Shown piece after piece: positions 24,612 to 35,628 of a stretch of DNA of 64,000 nt. This stretch comes from Hexactinellida sp. DTS-2022. Taxonomy: Eukaryota > Porifera > Hexactinellida. Position 1 is the stretch's first letter. The number at the start of each line of letters is the position of its first letter. Position numbers and translations under genes: made by a program. The notes under the pieces were generated by a model. That model had not been told where the DNA came from and ran no database searches. It was given only the letters and a program-made list of their open reading frames with translations. Location: assembly GCA_028753945.1 (NCBI GenBank), contig JAPNXP010000002.1, positions 2,976,001-3,040,000 of the forward strand, given 5' to 3'.

Positions 24612-25878
24612 TTAAGGATGCTTCGGTTGAAATTTTAGGTTTTTTTATGACAAAATTGAAATGCGAGTTTACACTGTGAAATGAAGCTAATTTATCATAA
24701 AATTATGTGAGAAGTGAAATTTTTAAAAAAAATATTCTGCAAAGTCTTCAAAATATTAATTTGTTGACGTCATTATTGATGATAGAGCTTTTTTATTATC
24801 TCAATTGACATTCCTTGGTTTTATATGTACTATATCGTGCTCAAAATACTTTATGTATTTATAATAACATTAATATGCACAAATATCTCAGTGATTAGCA
24901 TATGTTGCCAAAACCAGTTGATAATGGTCTAGAAATTCTGATCTGCATATTTTTCATATATTTTTATTCATCATCAACAGATTAATTGACTATATTATAT
25001 AATTCAACTCAATTGTCATATATATTAGTATATTCATGCTGCATCCCAAATAGTGTAGACATATTATGCATATTACAGCATTAATCACTACGTTAGCAAT
25101 GATTTAATCGCAGATAATGATGTCCCAAAAGAAAGTGGACTCCATTAATATGACAGAAACTTGCATAGATTTCGATTTAATCAAGTAGTTTGTTTACTAT
25201 GATGTTTCAATTCATATTTAGTATATAGTATGAATATTATCTAGTATATTGAAACTAAATCCGGTTGTAAAACGGACAAATTTAATAGCACATATACATT
25301 TCACATTCAAAAAACTGCAGCCTTCAATTACTCAATTATAGTTTTTTTTGACATATCCCGAATTTTATCTAGTAAAGTTCACAAGGGATTGCTTTCAAAA
25401 ATTCAGATATAGTTCTTAATAGTATAAAGATCATTTTGCAAGCTCATTGAAGGAACTAACGATTAGTGCCTGAGTGGTGACCAAGCAAGTAGTAAAAATA
25501 CCACTTTATGGCCTCATTTTTGACGATTTTTAGGATTCGAAAGTTAAGCATTGGTTAATCTTGGGATAGACGTCTGGTGAGCTAAGCAAATGTAGTACTA
25601 ATAGCATTGATCAATCAAACAAATTTTTGGAGCTATATCAAATATACTTTACAAGATTTAATTCAGTGAAATCAAATAAAACAGTGTTATCCCTATGGGG
25701 AGGCATTTGCTAATGAATTTAATGCTACTCGAAAAATAGTTTGGACTTAGATATGCTGTATACATTTTAAGCTTAGTTATGCAATTACAGAGCAGATTGG
25801 AGAATTACACATTAATATCCACAAAGACGCAAAAACCACCCATAACGCTAATACATTTTTCACCCTAAGCACCCTTAC
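24612..25878. mobile_element. Element E, copy 1 (1.27 kb)
   Basis: It starts at TTAA in the satellite, with end GGATGCTTCGGTTGAAA. The right end, read inverted, is GGGTGCTTAGGGTGAAA next to TTAC. A partial reverse copy lies at 60480-60937, ending TCGAAGCATCC-TTAA. There is no coding frame. Its right TTAC is shared with the start of MITE A, so the two elements abut. It terminates the satellite array. Confidence 0.7.
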
Positions 25879-26602
25879 GGTTAAATTACCCCACGTGAAT
25901 GAAAGTTCTTGTATAAATCTGTAATTGTGAGAAATATATACCTATACGATACAAATCAATAAACCAAAAAGAAAATGTCAATATCTATTATACTTTTTAT
26001 TTTTTGTCGGTTTCAAAATTTGGCTAATACAAATCTCCCATAGGGCGATTTCCAAAAGTGGTGGTAGATATTATGCGGTAATTTGGCAATGCGGCCATCA
26101 ATGTTTGTTATCAGAATCAATATTCAAAGATTATAAGCGTAAGGAGTTGGTAGACGGTTTACATTTTTGAATTATGACTTGGAATTTTTTTTATCAAGCA
26201 TTTTATCAAATTTCGCATGAAAAGATGACCTTTTTATTCATTTTTTGGTTTCAAAAGGTTGCAATATTTTTTATTTAGATCTTATCAAAATTCTAAACCG
26301 CCCACCAACCGCCCATAACGATGATCTATCTCATAGATCACACAGTACAGGTCTTTAGCAAATAATGATCTTGCAAACCACACACTTATCAGGTGGAGTC
26401 TGAAAAAATCCCCCTATGGGACTTTTGTATTAGCATAATACTGCAAGCCCAATAATTTCGAATTTATAGAAGATAATTAGATTTCGTTTTCAGTTTCGAT
26501 ATAGCTATAATGTCTTCCATCATATATGTGAAATTCAAACTCCCACCTTCAAAACTAAATTCATGTGTTTTTTTGGGTGAATCTGCCCTAATTTAACCTT
26601 AA
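25875..26602 (+). mobile_element. MITE family A, copy 2
   Basis: It is full length, from TTAC-GGTTAAATTACCCCACG to GCCCTAATTTAACC-TTAA. It is near-identical along its length to 59752-60479 and, inverted, to 1137-1824. One edge TTAA has mutated to TTAC. Confidence 0.85.
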
Positions 26603-26671
26603 CGATCTTGTAGGAATACATCAAGTACTGATGTTCATCAATAGTACAGTCATTTTATGAGAAAATATGGC

Positions 26672-27091
26672 TGAACCTCGGACAAATTGCAACAGAAAAT
26701 GTATGACCTGTTTAAAGATCCAAGGGGTTCCCATTTAACATATAAAAACTCTTAATGAATCCAAGTAGGGGAAAGTAATAAAATTGAGGTGCCGATTTTA
26801 TTCCCCTTTTGAAATCGCCGAAAGTTCCCTGTTAGGTGAAATTTTAATTTCTTTTCTAATCTACTTATAATCACCAGATTTGAATTCAGCATTAAAATTT
26901 CAGTAATTTGATATGCCATGCGACCATATTTGGAGTCATATTTCCCTGGCAACCCCAAAATATCTCAGGAATGTAACAACATTCCATTCCTTTTATAAAT
27001 TTTCCTCAATCGAGTGACACCTCTTTCGACTCCTCCCATCAATATGAGACTAACTAGACAAAATACAACTTTCGGAATTGTGAATTGGTCA
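26672..27091 (+). repeat. Left long terminal inverted repeat
   Basis: It pairs with 31688-32107 at roughly 85-90 percent by eye. It contains a GGAATGT-ACATTCC inverted motif next to CCCTGGCAACC, which also occurs in foldback R at 55.59 kb. Confidence 0.85.
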
Positions 27092-27137
27092 TATTCCTGT
27101 GACAAGTATTCTAACGGAATAAAACTTATTCAAACTC

Positions 27138-27480
27138 TTAAATCGTGGAATCTTCTGATAGTTCAAACGAAACTTCTTTATCTAATTCAATCTGATTAGA
27201 ATTGATGCATCCTGCCCCTCTGCAATTCCCACATGCTGCCGAGCACTCCATTCCATGCTTTTTGCATGTACATCTTAAACTACTGCAATCTGACTGGCAG
27301 TTGCATCTGATTACCCTTAAGAGTTCTTGAGGAGCTGGTGCCAAGTCAGTTTGTACGGGAACAAATTCTTTCATCTTAATCCATCCCCATTCTTCTGGTC
27401 GAATTTTATCGCCAAATCCCTTCCACTCCTGTATCTGGTAATAAACCCGAAGGCTGTGATATTTAGCAGCTGATGAAGTA
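27138..27480 (-). pseudogene. CXC (tesmin/TSO1-like) C-terminal segment
   Basis: In one frame the peptide contains TSSAAKYHSLRVYYQIQEW, RPEEWGWIKM, DLAPAPQELL and a cysteine cluster (CNC, C, C-T-C, C, C, C, C between 27196 and 27312) ending before the stop at 27138. The spacing of nine cysteines fits a CXC zinc-binding motif as in tesmin/TSO1, which in other proteins binds DNA. The preceding fragment (27784-27371) is in another frame; a missing base in the CCCCC run near 27480 explains this. Confidence 0.8.
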
Positions 27481-27780
27481 GGGGGTAAACTCTGTGGTTC
27501 TCGCAGAAACGCTTATATCGGAGCGAGTTGAGGTCCTCCCTATGGTTACCTTTGTAGAGACACATCAGAGCATTCTCTCCTGCCTTACGACATCTTTTAT
27601 GGATGCTGACTGTGTCAAATATCTTGGCTTGTTCACGAAAATTGCTGTTGGTGTTAAATTGCTTAAGGGAAACTCCCTTCCCTATGCCATAGAAGTGGGA
27701 AGTAGTGTCGCAACCGAGGATAGCATGTAGGAAGAGGATGTGAGTACATATATCAGGTCCTAATTGCATCTTGACAGCTT

Positions 27781-28130
27781 TCATATCCCATACACATGGA
27801 ATCTTTGTAGTCTTCTTGGTTCAGGTCTGAAGAATATGTCATGCGACTCAAGATTGGTGTGGTAGATAAGTAGAATGATCAGATCCGTGTCATCCCCAAT
27901 AAGAACGGTGGTGGCTGTAATCGCAGACTCCACAGGTTTCTGAACGATGAGGAGATCTGCATCACCTGTTGCATGATATGTCTGGCAATTCACCTCTTGT
28001 AGGTAGTTACTAAGTAGTGTGATGAATCGTTGCTTGTTAGTTGTGTTTGCCAGAAATTGATCCTTCTTCATTGTGAGGTGCATATCTCCATTAAACGTCA
28101 CTGTTACTTCAGTACACCCCCTTTCCTTCT
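27781..28130 (-). pseudogene. PIN/FEN-like acidic motif segment
   Basis: The frame contains KKDQFLANTTNKQRFITLLS, then GDADLLIV (coordinates 27966-27943) and TTVLIGDDTDLIILL (27912-27868), ending FFRPEP. Two acidic clusters separated by a helix and followed by hydrophobic residues resemble the active site of PIN/FEN-type nucleases. The similarity is by eye and the fold is not proven. A single missing base near 27824 shifts the frame before the next block (KKTTKIPCVWDMKAVKM). Confidence 0.55.
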
Positions 28131-28820
28131 CTGATGTGTCATGTCCTTTGTTGATATTCCGTTATACCATCAAACACGACAATTGCCTGTCCATACTTCA
28201 GTATGACGTACTGGGTGTACAATTTACATATTTATCTATATGTAAAGCCTCGTGACCATGAGATGCGCTGAATTAGTGCGCCACCATCCAATACGTACTG
28301 GATATCACCTTTAATCTCTAGAGAACCAGGTTTTAGAAGGACCCAAATGGCATATGCTAGTACTGGCTTCTGTGCCTCTCTTATGAGCATAGAGGAATCG
28401 AATAGAGCTGGTGGATAGCTGCACAGCTCGTACTTGAAAACTGATTCAAGGTTATATAAATTATTGCCTTTGCAACAATGGTCAATCTTTGGAAAAGTAA
28501 TTGAGGATCAATATGTACACTGTCACCATCAATTTCCACTGAAGATTTTGTACCCAAGGTGATAGCTTGAGCTTTCTTTCTAAATGTGTAATCAGGTGTC
28601 CATCCATGTTGTCCAGTATGATGTTTCCAATTGCTTTCGCATTGTCAACATCAACTGTTCTGTGTGCGTGGACCCCAGTTGAAATATTGCATAAGCTTTG
28701 ATAAGAGCTGAAGGGATTTCTTTCCTTGAGAAAAGTCAGGACAGTAATTGTGTCTTTCATGTCACGTGCTTGTCTAGTATTTGCTATGTCTTTATTCTGC
28801 TCACCTGTGTTGTAGTTCAC

Positions 28821-28947
28821 TCCTGTTAGCTCCTACATAACATTGTTAATTTAGCGCAAGCCGGCATGGAGAGCAGCCATATTAGACGTTGTTGCTCTGT
28901 CATTCCTCGCCCTCTAGTTAGGACACCACTAGTTTTCATACTTCTCA
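28821..28947 (-). pseudogene. CXC-gene linking segment
   Basis: The sequence between two coding blocks still looks coding in one or more frames (for example SGVLTRGRGMTEQQR) but with shifts. It belongs to the same decayed gene. Confidence 0.4.
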
Positions 28948-29155
28948 TCAGCACCTGTCAATGATTAGATCTGGAGACAAGCCAGCCCATTGACGATCAC
29001 TTCGTCTAATTACATGATAGCCTTCTTCAAATTGCTGGTAAATGTTTGGATGTTCAATCATAAGGTCGTGCATCCGTTGCAAATAAACAAGGGCTGATTT
29101 CGTGTAGAGATTGTGTCCAGATGCTGCTAGGAAGGGAAGCATTTCCGATACTGCC

Positions 29156-29876
29156 TTAAGGCTAAGTATCCCCTGGAAATCTAAAGAGGTCTTCAGCTTG
29201 TTAGTCTGTCTCATAAAATCCCTTCCAATTATCTATTGTTTAAGACAAAGTTTGACTCTGTAGCTTATATACTTCCCGAGATAGAGCAAGGTATGTGGAT
29301 ATGGAACTAAATGACAAATAATTGACCATAACATTAATTGAAATTTTCGTATAAACGTGGATAGATCTTGAAACTTGGGTTATTATGAATGCGATGTTAG
29401 TATCGATATAGTTAGTACTAAGTATATGCTTGGGGGCTATAGAAAGGAATAAATGATCTAATTTTTATTTTTCACACTACGTGGGTGATCAGTCAGAATT
29501 TTCAGGATGATGAAACATTCCTGAGAAATTCTGACTGATCACCCACGTAGTGTGAAAAAATAAACATTAGATCATTTATTCCTTTCTATAGCCCCCAAGC
29601 ATATACTTAGTACTAACTATATCGATACTAACATCGCATTCATAATAACCCAAGTTTCAAGATCTATCCACGTTTATACGAAAATTTCAATTAATGTTAT
29701 GGTCAATTATTTGTCATTTAGTTCCATATCCACATACCTTGCTCTATCTCGGGAAGTATATAAGCTACAGAGTCAAACTTTGTCTTAAACAATAGATAAT
29801 TGGAAGGGACTTTATGAGACAGACTAACAAGCTGAAGACCTCTTTAGATTTCCAGGGGATACTTGGCCTCAAGGTG
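29156..29876. repeat. 720-bp palindrome (foldback insertion) in the CXC gene
   Basis: Arms of about 340 bp are nearly perfectly inverted around a centre near 29516. The outer ends read AAGTATCCCCTGG and CCAGGGGATACTT. Outside them CTTAAGGC and, inverted, CTTGAGGC (7 of 8) could be a target duplication. Joining the flanks on the minus strand restores the family motif between NWLLHLEA and VSEMLPFLAAS, so the palindrome is an insertion. It carries no frame of its own. Confidence 0.85.
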
Positions 29877-30016
29877 CAATAACCAGTTTCCAGTACGCAC
29901 TGCTTTTATAAACTTTCGAAGGATATCCACCATACTCATGTACTGCAACCAGAGTGTGGCAGTCCTAGATAATTCCAAGGTTTCTAATTTTCGTTTGATA
30001 AGATCCTTGGTTCTAC

Positions 30017-30763
30017 TCAGGCAACAGAATTGCAAACCTCCTCTGCATCGACAGATCCATTAAATAGTTTATTGTACAAGACACTAACTTCATTCAGGTC
30101 AGGATTTCCATTTCCTAATGTAGATAATGTCGCATCAGTGGTCTCAAAAGATTCCATATTTTCTGTTTCTCCAGGGTGCTGAGGCAAGGGCATATCAAGA
30201 ATATCTGACAGAATCAAGCCATTAAGTGCTAAATCGACAATGAGATGAGCTCTTGCTGCTCGTGCAATGGCCTTATCAGTCATTATGTGCACCACTGCAT
30301 TGGACGCGTAGATGAGCTCCAGCACTTCCTTAAGCCCTGATTCGGCATAAAGATTTCCAATACAGCCCAAGAAACTCATTTCCATGTGAAATCCTCCAAG
30401 ACGCAAGACTATTTTTCTCAAATCACTTCCCACAGGCTCTGTTACAATTATCATGAGAGCTTTCCACCAGAGTGGTTGGTCAAACGTTCTGATAGGTATC
30501 AAATCATGGCGGCCAGCATGCTCACACACAAACCTTAATGTAGAATAAATACAGGTGACATTAGTAGGATTCATGTCAATAACCGGGAGGAACATGACTG
30601 ATAATTTTCCCGAGTGGGTACCATGATGTACAAATTGCATCGTCCCTGACCATCCTGGCCTTGACGAGGCAAACAGGATAGACGTCTTCCAGAGAAGGTC
30701 AAGATCTGTCATGGGATCTCGTGCTTTCATAAATATTAGCCTCCGGTATGTCACTTCAGTCAT
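30017..30763 (-). pseudogene. Longest intact block of the CXC-family gene
   Basis: This is an uninterrupted frame of 248 codons, the longest in the window. It carries MTEVTYRRLIFMKARDPM, RPGWSGTMQFVHHGTHSGK, TCIYSTLRFVCEHAG, TFDQPLWWKALMI, LGGFHMEMSFLGCIGNLYAE and YASNAVVHIMTDKAIARAAR. The aromatic- and glycine-rich order is characteristic of this family's middle region. Sequence just upstream (about 30765-30800) may be the end of an intron, since an AG lies before GGAAGAAAATCTTGGG. Function is unknown. Confidence 0.75.
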
Positions 30764-31687
30764 CCCAAGATTTTCTTCCCTATGATATAAGATTGGAATT
30801 TGTCATATCAAAGATATAGCATTCGAAGTAACCTGTAATCTGCGGATGGGTTTACTAGTCTTAATTGATGGAGTAATAGCAGCAATTATTCCCATTACAT
30901 GGAATGTATTATATCTTACATCGTCTTGTGGCCTTCCTAGTTTGGGTCTTTTGGATTTGAATTCGCTGATCTGATGAATGGAAGGAATTTGCTCCCCGGT
31001 ACGGAAATTGATACTGCCACCTGATGGTATAATGAATCTGCAGCATGCAAGTCATCACATTTAGAATACGGGACTGTACAGTAGCTTCCCATTCATCACT
31101 TCTTTCACGGCAGGTTCTCAAAACAGTGTCTTTGAATTCGATTGTCCTTACTCTAAACACTTCATCACAACTCTTCCTCTTACCCAGAATTTTACTGTAT
31201 TCCCACAGAATAGACAGTCAGTAGCAAAGTGGAACTCTCCCACTGCTGAACGAAGTACATAGTTGTCAATGAATGTAGTGGATTCCAGTTCTTTTTGCTT
31301 CTTTTGTTTAAATACTCTGGATATTTGAAGTGGATTACAATAATCCTTTCGACAATTTTCATGAACTTGTTGTCCGGGTAATGAGTGAATTTGATCATTT
31401 CGAGCATCACTTGCACGGTTGATGCTGACACTCCCCTTTTACTAATGGTAACTGAAGGCCGCCCTCCTTCTGTAGGTTTGCTACAAATTATGCATAGCGA
31501 AATCCTTCCATGCTAATTAGCAAAATTTCTGATTAATACAACCTGCACCAAGAATATCGTACTACTTTTTTAAATAAGGAACTTTTTAAAGAAGGCTCAG
31601 ATTAGCGAAACAAATAAGGAACCCGAGCCTCAAATTGAGTTAGGGCTCCATATAAAACAAAAGACGTGTATACACAAGTCTAGATGA

Positions 31688-32107
31688 CCAATTCACAATT
31701 CCGAAGGTTGTATTTTGTCTAGTTAGTCTCATATTGATGGGAGGAGTCGAAAGAGGTATCACTCGATTGGAGGAAATTTTACAAAAGGAATGGATTGTTG
31801 TTACATTCCTGAGATATTTTGGGGTTGCCAGGGAAATATGACTCCAAATATGGCCCAATGACATATCAAATTACTAAAATTTTAATGCTGAGTTCAAATC
31901 TGGTGATTATAAGTAGATTAGAAAAGAAATTAAAATTTCACCTAACAGGGAACTTTCGGTTTATTCAAAAGGGGAATAAAATCGGCGACCTAAATTTTTT
32001 TACTTTCCCCTACTTGGATTCATTAAGAGTTTTTATATGTTAAATGGGATACTCCTAGGAACTTAAAACAGGTCATACATTTTCTGTTGCAATTTGTCCG
32101 AGGTCAT
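31688..32107 (-). repeat. Right long terminal inverted repeat
   Basis: This is the inverse partner of 26672-27091. It begins about 200 bp upstream of the first recognisable coding fragment of the minus-strand gene, so a promoter for that gene should lie here. Confidence 0.85.
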
Positions 32108-32205
32108 CTGATATTTTGACTGGACTACAATGCCTATGTACTTCTTTCTGGATATGTGGAACTCGCTCAGCGATTATAAAATTTGCCTAACAAGATGTCT
32201 AAAAT

Positions 32206-33971
32206 TTAACGCTAGTGCACTCGATTTTTTTTTTTGGTGTCGGAATATAAATTTTGTATCGAATTTTTTCAAATCATAATCTACGGACTGAGGATGGATC
32301 ATATGTAACCCCCTGAGAAATTTTTGTCACTTTCTGATACTTATTCTTTGTGTTATAAGCATTCTAAGGCAGCGGCCTACGAATTTCCCCGGATTTCAGA
32401 ATTAAATGTGGCGATAAAATTCTTCACTGTCATATATTGAGTCCCAAAATCGAGAAATTCGGACTCTACAGGTCAAAATATTTAGGTTTACGTCAAAAAA
32501 TTTAGGAATATGTCAAAGATTAGGAAATTAGGGGCATAAAAGTAGATGAAGGCTATGGCAGTACCTGGTGATCATATATTACTGTGGGACATTGGACTAC
32601 AGAATAATTCTGTTATTCTTGATATTAATGTGTAAGCTTCTTATCTATATGTAGCATTTGGTTTCAACACTTTTCCACTAATATATCATGAGTTATGACC
32701 AATTTATTACTATGGTTTTGTCGTTTTTGTCATATTTTCACACCTCAAGGCCCTCAAATATACAATAGTGTATTATATAACTTCAGATTTGTTGATACAA
32801 AGATGGAAATAGCATTTTCGCACAAAATGAGACGTTTTATGGCCCGATCCAATTAATATTCGTTAGGTTATAGACTTTTGAACATCAGAAGGGGGCAAAA
32901 AATCTCACATTTCACACCTGTTGATATTTCAGAAACCCTTTGAGATAAAATGATTATAGCCATCAGAAAATACTGTAAATACCTGACTTTATATACGTTT
33001 ATAATACATTTTGGGACCCTAGGTGTCTAAAAAATTTCACATGACCATATATGGTAATTTGATGTGACCAATTTTGATGACGAAGCAAATTTTCTAACTC
33101 TTGATCTGTAGACAGCAGACACTAGCTCTAAAATTCTAATCACATCATTATACAAATTCCTACTCATTGGATAACCTTTTGGGAATATATGTTGATTCGA
33201 ATGATGTATTTTGATTTCAAATGCCCATATATGGTGGTGGCAGAGTGGCAATATCAAATATGTGACAAAAAATCCAACTTCTGAACCAAATGAGATAGAG
33301 CTTAGCTCTAAATTATTAAAAATGATCTAATTCCATTTCAAATGACATTATCTATTTTATGCAGCTTTGGAACTCCTATAAGTCTTACTTTCACATTCTG
33401 GACTCAGCCACTTCGACACAAAAAAACACAGGAGAATGTGAAAAGTGGCTCAGGGATAAAATTTTTCATTCAAAAACTAGCTAATTAATTTGTTAAAAAA
33501 TTTAATAGAGTGTTGAGAACAAGTAAAAGGAACTTTATGTAGTTTTGATTTTTGATTGACTGTTTTTTGACAAATTTGGGACGCTTTTGTCACCTAATAA
33601 ATAAAAAAACCACTGAATTCTCGTCGTTTTCTGATTATATTGCCATAAAACTATTTTTCAAAATGTAAGAGCTAAAAATGAACACTCCGTTTCTCAAGGA
33701 GATCATTTAGGTTGTTTTAAGGTGCAATTCGGTATAATCCAAAATCGTTATGACACCTAGAAAAATTGTTTTCGTATAAAAGATTGGATTATAGGATAAT
33801 TTTAGATTTTCAAAAAAAAAATTCATAGAAGTATCGTTGGAGGAAATTTGAAATTGCTAATATGCTCGACATGTACACTCAGAATTATTTAGAGAATTAC
33901 AGCTTAATTGCGTTTTTAATCTTGGCTCTATAATACACGCTTTCCATCAAAATCGAGTGCACTAGCGTTAA
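32206..33971. mobile_element. Element D (1.77 kb)
   Basis: TTAA lies at both edges, with perfect inverted ends CGCTAGTGCACTCGATTTT. Interior 32270-33420 matches L (10940-12070). It has no coding frame; the 76-aa frame at 33027-33257 is not conserved in L. It starts 100 bp after the CXC element. Confidence 0.85.
33010..33320. repeat. K-type repeat segment in element D
   Basis: It has CC(A/T)6GG boxes at 33045-33054 and 33225-33234, a degenerate ACTAGCTCT motif near 33121 and AGAGCTTAGCTCT near 33296, with about 180 bp between paired motifs. Confidence 0.65.
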
Positions 33972-34230
33972 GGAATAAGCTACTGATATTTACGTAGTAC
34001 TCTTTTGGTGTTTTGGATGGAATCTTTGGGGTATTGTAGTAAACAATATAGTTTAAAATTTCTTATTACTGAATTGAATTCATTAGGTTCGAAAGGAGGT
34101 CAAATTGGATAGCGATTCAAAGTTATAATACACGAGCCTTTCAGTCTCGGTCGTTTTGTGACGGTTCGGTGCTACGCACCACAAGTTGAGGGCCGCTATG
34201 CGGCCTTACTCCTCAGTTAACCATTAAATA
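33972..34230. other. Spacer with GC micro-hairpins
   Basis: It is mostly AT-rich, then GGTGC-TAC-GCACC and GGCCGC-TAT-GCGGCC lie between 34168 and 34206. These are two short perfect stems with 3-base loops. No gene is seen. Confidence 0.5.
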
Positions 34231-34714
34231 TACACTACCCGGTCAAAAGTATTGGACCACCCAACATTTTCCCATTGAAAATAGTACTATAGTATGTTGA
34301 ACAATGGAAGATTGTGTTTTCAAATTACATGAAATACTGATATTTCGATTACAAATTCGTATTCTGCGCATTCGAATTAACAATTGTAGAATCTTTCAAT
34401 TCAATCACTTTTTGATTTGGTTAAAAATAATGATCCTGTGCCAGTATATACCACTTTTCCCAAATTACCACTATGGGAGATCAGGGAACAGGTGGCACAT
34501 ATTGCCATTTGATGATAATTTCAACCCAATTAATATGTAATCAATTTGAAAGCATCTAAAATGGGTAATTCGAATGCGTAGAATACGAATCTGAAATATA
34601 AATAGCAATATGTCATAAAGTTTTATTACATTGAACTATATTATTAGACCTACTATAGTACTATTTTCAATGGGAAAATGTTGGGTGATCGAATACTTTT
34701 GTCCGGGCACTGTA
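34231..34714. mobile_element. Tc1/mariner-like MITE
   Basis: The ends are CACTACCCGGTCAAAAGTAT and the inverse of ATACTTTTGTCCGGGCACTG, flanked by TA. The CACTRCCCGGYCAAAAGTAT type of terminus is typical of Tc1-like elements. The arms of about 150 bp pair over their length, leaving a unique centre. The 78-aa frame at 34304-34540 is not supported as a gene. Confidence 0.8.
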
Positions 34715-34809
34715 TATGTTTTTAGATATAAAGCATACTACTTGAGGTTATTAAATCCCCTGGAGGATTTACACAGCAAAACCCACTGAGAGTCACTGAG
34801 AGACAACGA

Positions 34810-35165
34810 CAATAAATATTCAAATTAAAAATTTCTGAATGGGAAATTCGAAATCAGCATACTTTTTACCTATAATACATGTTGGAAGCTAACTTCTACG
34901 TTCATTTTGAATTTCATTAATTTGTTTACATATTTTTGTAACCAACAACAAATATCCATTTGAGAAATTTTTAAATGCGAAATGCGAAATCAACATACTT
35001 TTTAACCTAAAATACCTGTTGAAAGCTAACTTCTACGTTCATTTTGAATTTTCATTAATTTGATTACATAATTTAGTAAACAACAAGAATAAATATCATT
35101 GTGACAAATCTCTAAGTGCTAAATTCGAAATCACCATACTTGTTTACCTCTAGAACATATGGAAA
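34810..35165. repeat. Tandem repeat, about 140 bp, 2.5 copies
   Basis: GAAATCANCATACTTKTTNACC recurs near 34849, 34987 and 35128, with shared AACTTCTACGTTCATTTTGAAT between. The copies are diverged. Confidence 0.75.
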
Positions 35166-35245
35166 TCAATTTAAATCACAAGTATAAATGCGGTTTCTAT
35201 TCGTCCCAACACTTTAATACATTCTGGACAAACAAACAAGCAATT

Positions 35246-35265
35246 ACACACACACACACACAAAC
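35246..35265. repeat. CA microsatellite
   Basis: About nine CA dinucleotides follow AATTACA. It is too short to say more. Confidence 0.85.
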
Positions 35266-35620
35266 CGATGTCCATTATTGCCTGTTAAATAGACAATTTT
35301 GTCTATTTATCTAAATTATGTCCAAAAATCGAAATAGATAAATAGACACCCTAAAGAAATAATTAGACAATCTTAGTTTGAATTGAAATTTAGAATTCTT
35401 AACTACTTAGTTGTCAATTTAATGACTCACCGATGCCTAAGAGTTATAGACCAACTCGAAGTCATTAGGCAGGCACAAATTAGGATGAAGGTAATGAATC
35501 GAACAAAAACTGTCATTAGCAAAATTTAAGGGAATGAATCCTAATAATAATTTCCCAATCAAACTAAACTCGCCTTCATAATACTCAGTCTTACCTATTA
35601 ATTGCCTGAATTAATCAACT
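35266..35620. other. AT-rich spacer
   Basis: I see no coding frame or repeat end here, only ATAGACAAAT-type short inverted words around 35290-35370 (GACAATTTTGTC). Confidence 0.4.
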
Positions 35621-35628
35621 AGCATAAT

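Larger units (their letters stand above)
10291..24615. repeat. Satellite array, monomer about 179-180 bp
   Basis: A monomer containing AATGAATGTAAATTGAGTGAG, GTGTTTCAGTGGCATTGTTAGGAC, ATAAATACTTC, CAACTGGAAACGTCC and ATTAATTTATCA repeats throughout. Successive copies keep phase every three 60-base lines, so the period is close to 179-180 bp. After subtracting three insertions about 9.6 kb of satellite remains, roughly 53 monomers. Divergence is moderate and higher at the edges. The array begins and ends at the same TTAA of the monomer (ctcTTAAatg). Where the local period is exactly 180, ORFs of 60-120 codons run through monomers; they are by-products. Centromeric or pericentromeric satellite is an inference from monomer length and higher-order structure. 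Confidence 0.95.
27138..31500 (-). pseudogene. CXC-domain multicopy protein gene, decayed
   Basis: Fragments on the minus strand run in N- to C-terminal order: 31431-31192 (ends near a CLFCG cysteine pair), 31160-30909 (TCRERSDEWEATVQSRI), 30763-29844 (SRPGWSGTMQ, FDQPLWWKA, RLGGFHMEMSFLGCIGNLYA, NAVVHIM), 29214-28948 (EMLPFLAASGHNLYTKSA), 28820-28482, 28130-27781 (GDAD, GDDTDL), 27784-27371 (FLHAILGCDTTSHFYGIGKG) and 27374-27138 (CXC cysteines). The order and motifs match an unnamed protein family abundant in cnidarian, mollusc and arthropod genomes, usually described only by its CXC domain. Single-base frameshifts lie near 27480 and 27824, with others upstream, and a palindrome splits it at 29156-29876. 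GDAD and GDDTDL resemble acidic metal-binding motifs of PIN/FEN-type nucleases; this is inference. No intact copy is present. Confidence 0.8.
26672..32107 (-). mobile_element. TIR element carrying CXC-domain gene (5.4 kb)
   Basis: Two inverted repeats of about 420 bp (26672-27091 and 31688-32107) frame a single gene on the minus strand. The arms share ACCTCGGACAAATTGCAAC, CATACATTTTCTGTTGC, CCCTGGCAACCCCAAAATAT and CTAGTTAGTCTCATATTGATGG in order. Weaker similarity continues another 30-50 bp outward, so the true ends and target duplication are uncertain. No DDE-type transposase motif is visible; the only gene inside is the CXC-domain protein. I infer a DNA transposon whose own gene is this protein. 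The alternative is a captured gene between two solo foldback arms. Confidence 0.7.

Noticed and set aside
27494..27730. Plus-strand ORF opposite the CXC gene
   Set aside because: It is a shadow of the minus-strand frame, which carries the recognisable motifs.
34304..34540. 78-codon ORF inside the Tc1/mariner-like MITE
   Set aside because: It covers one arm and the centre of the palindrome and has no transposase motif.
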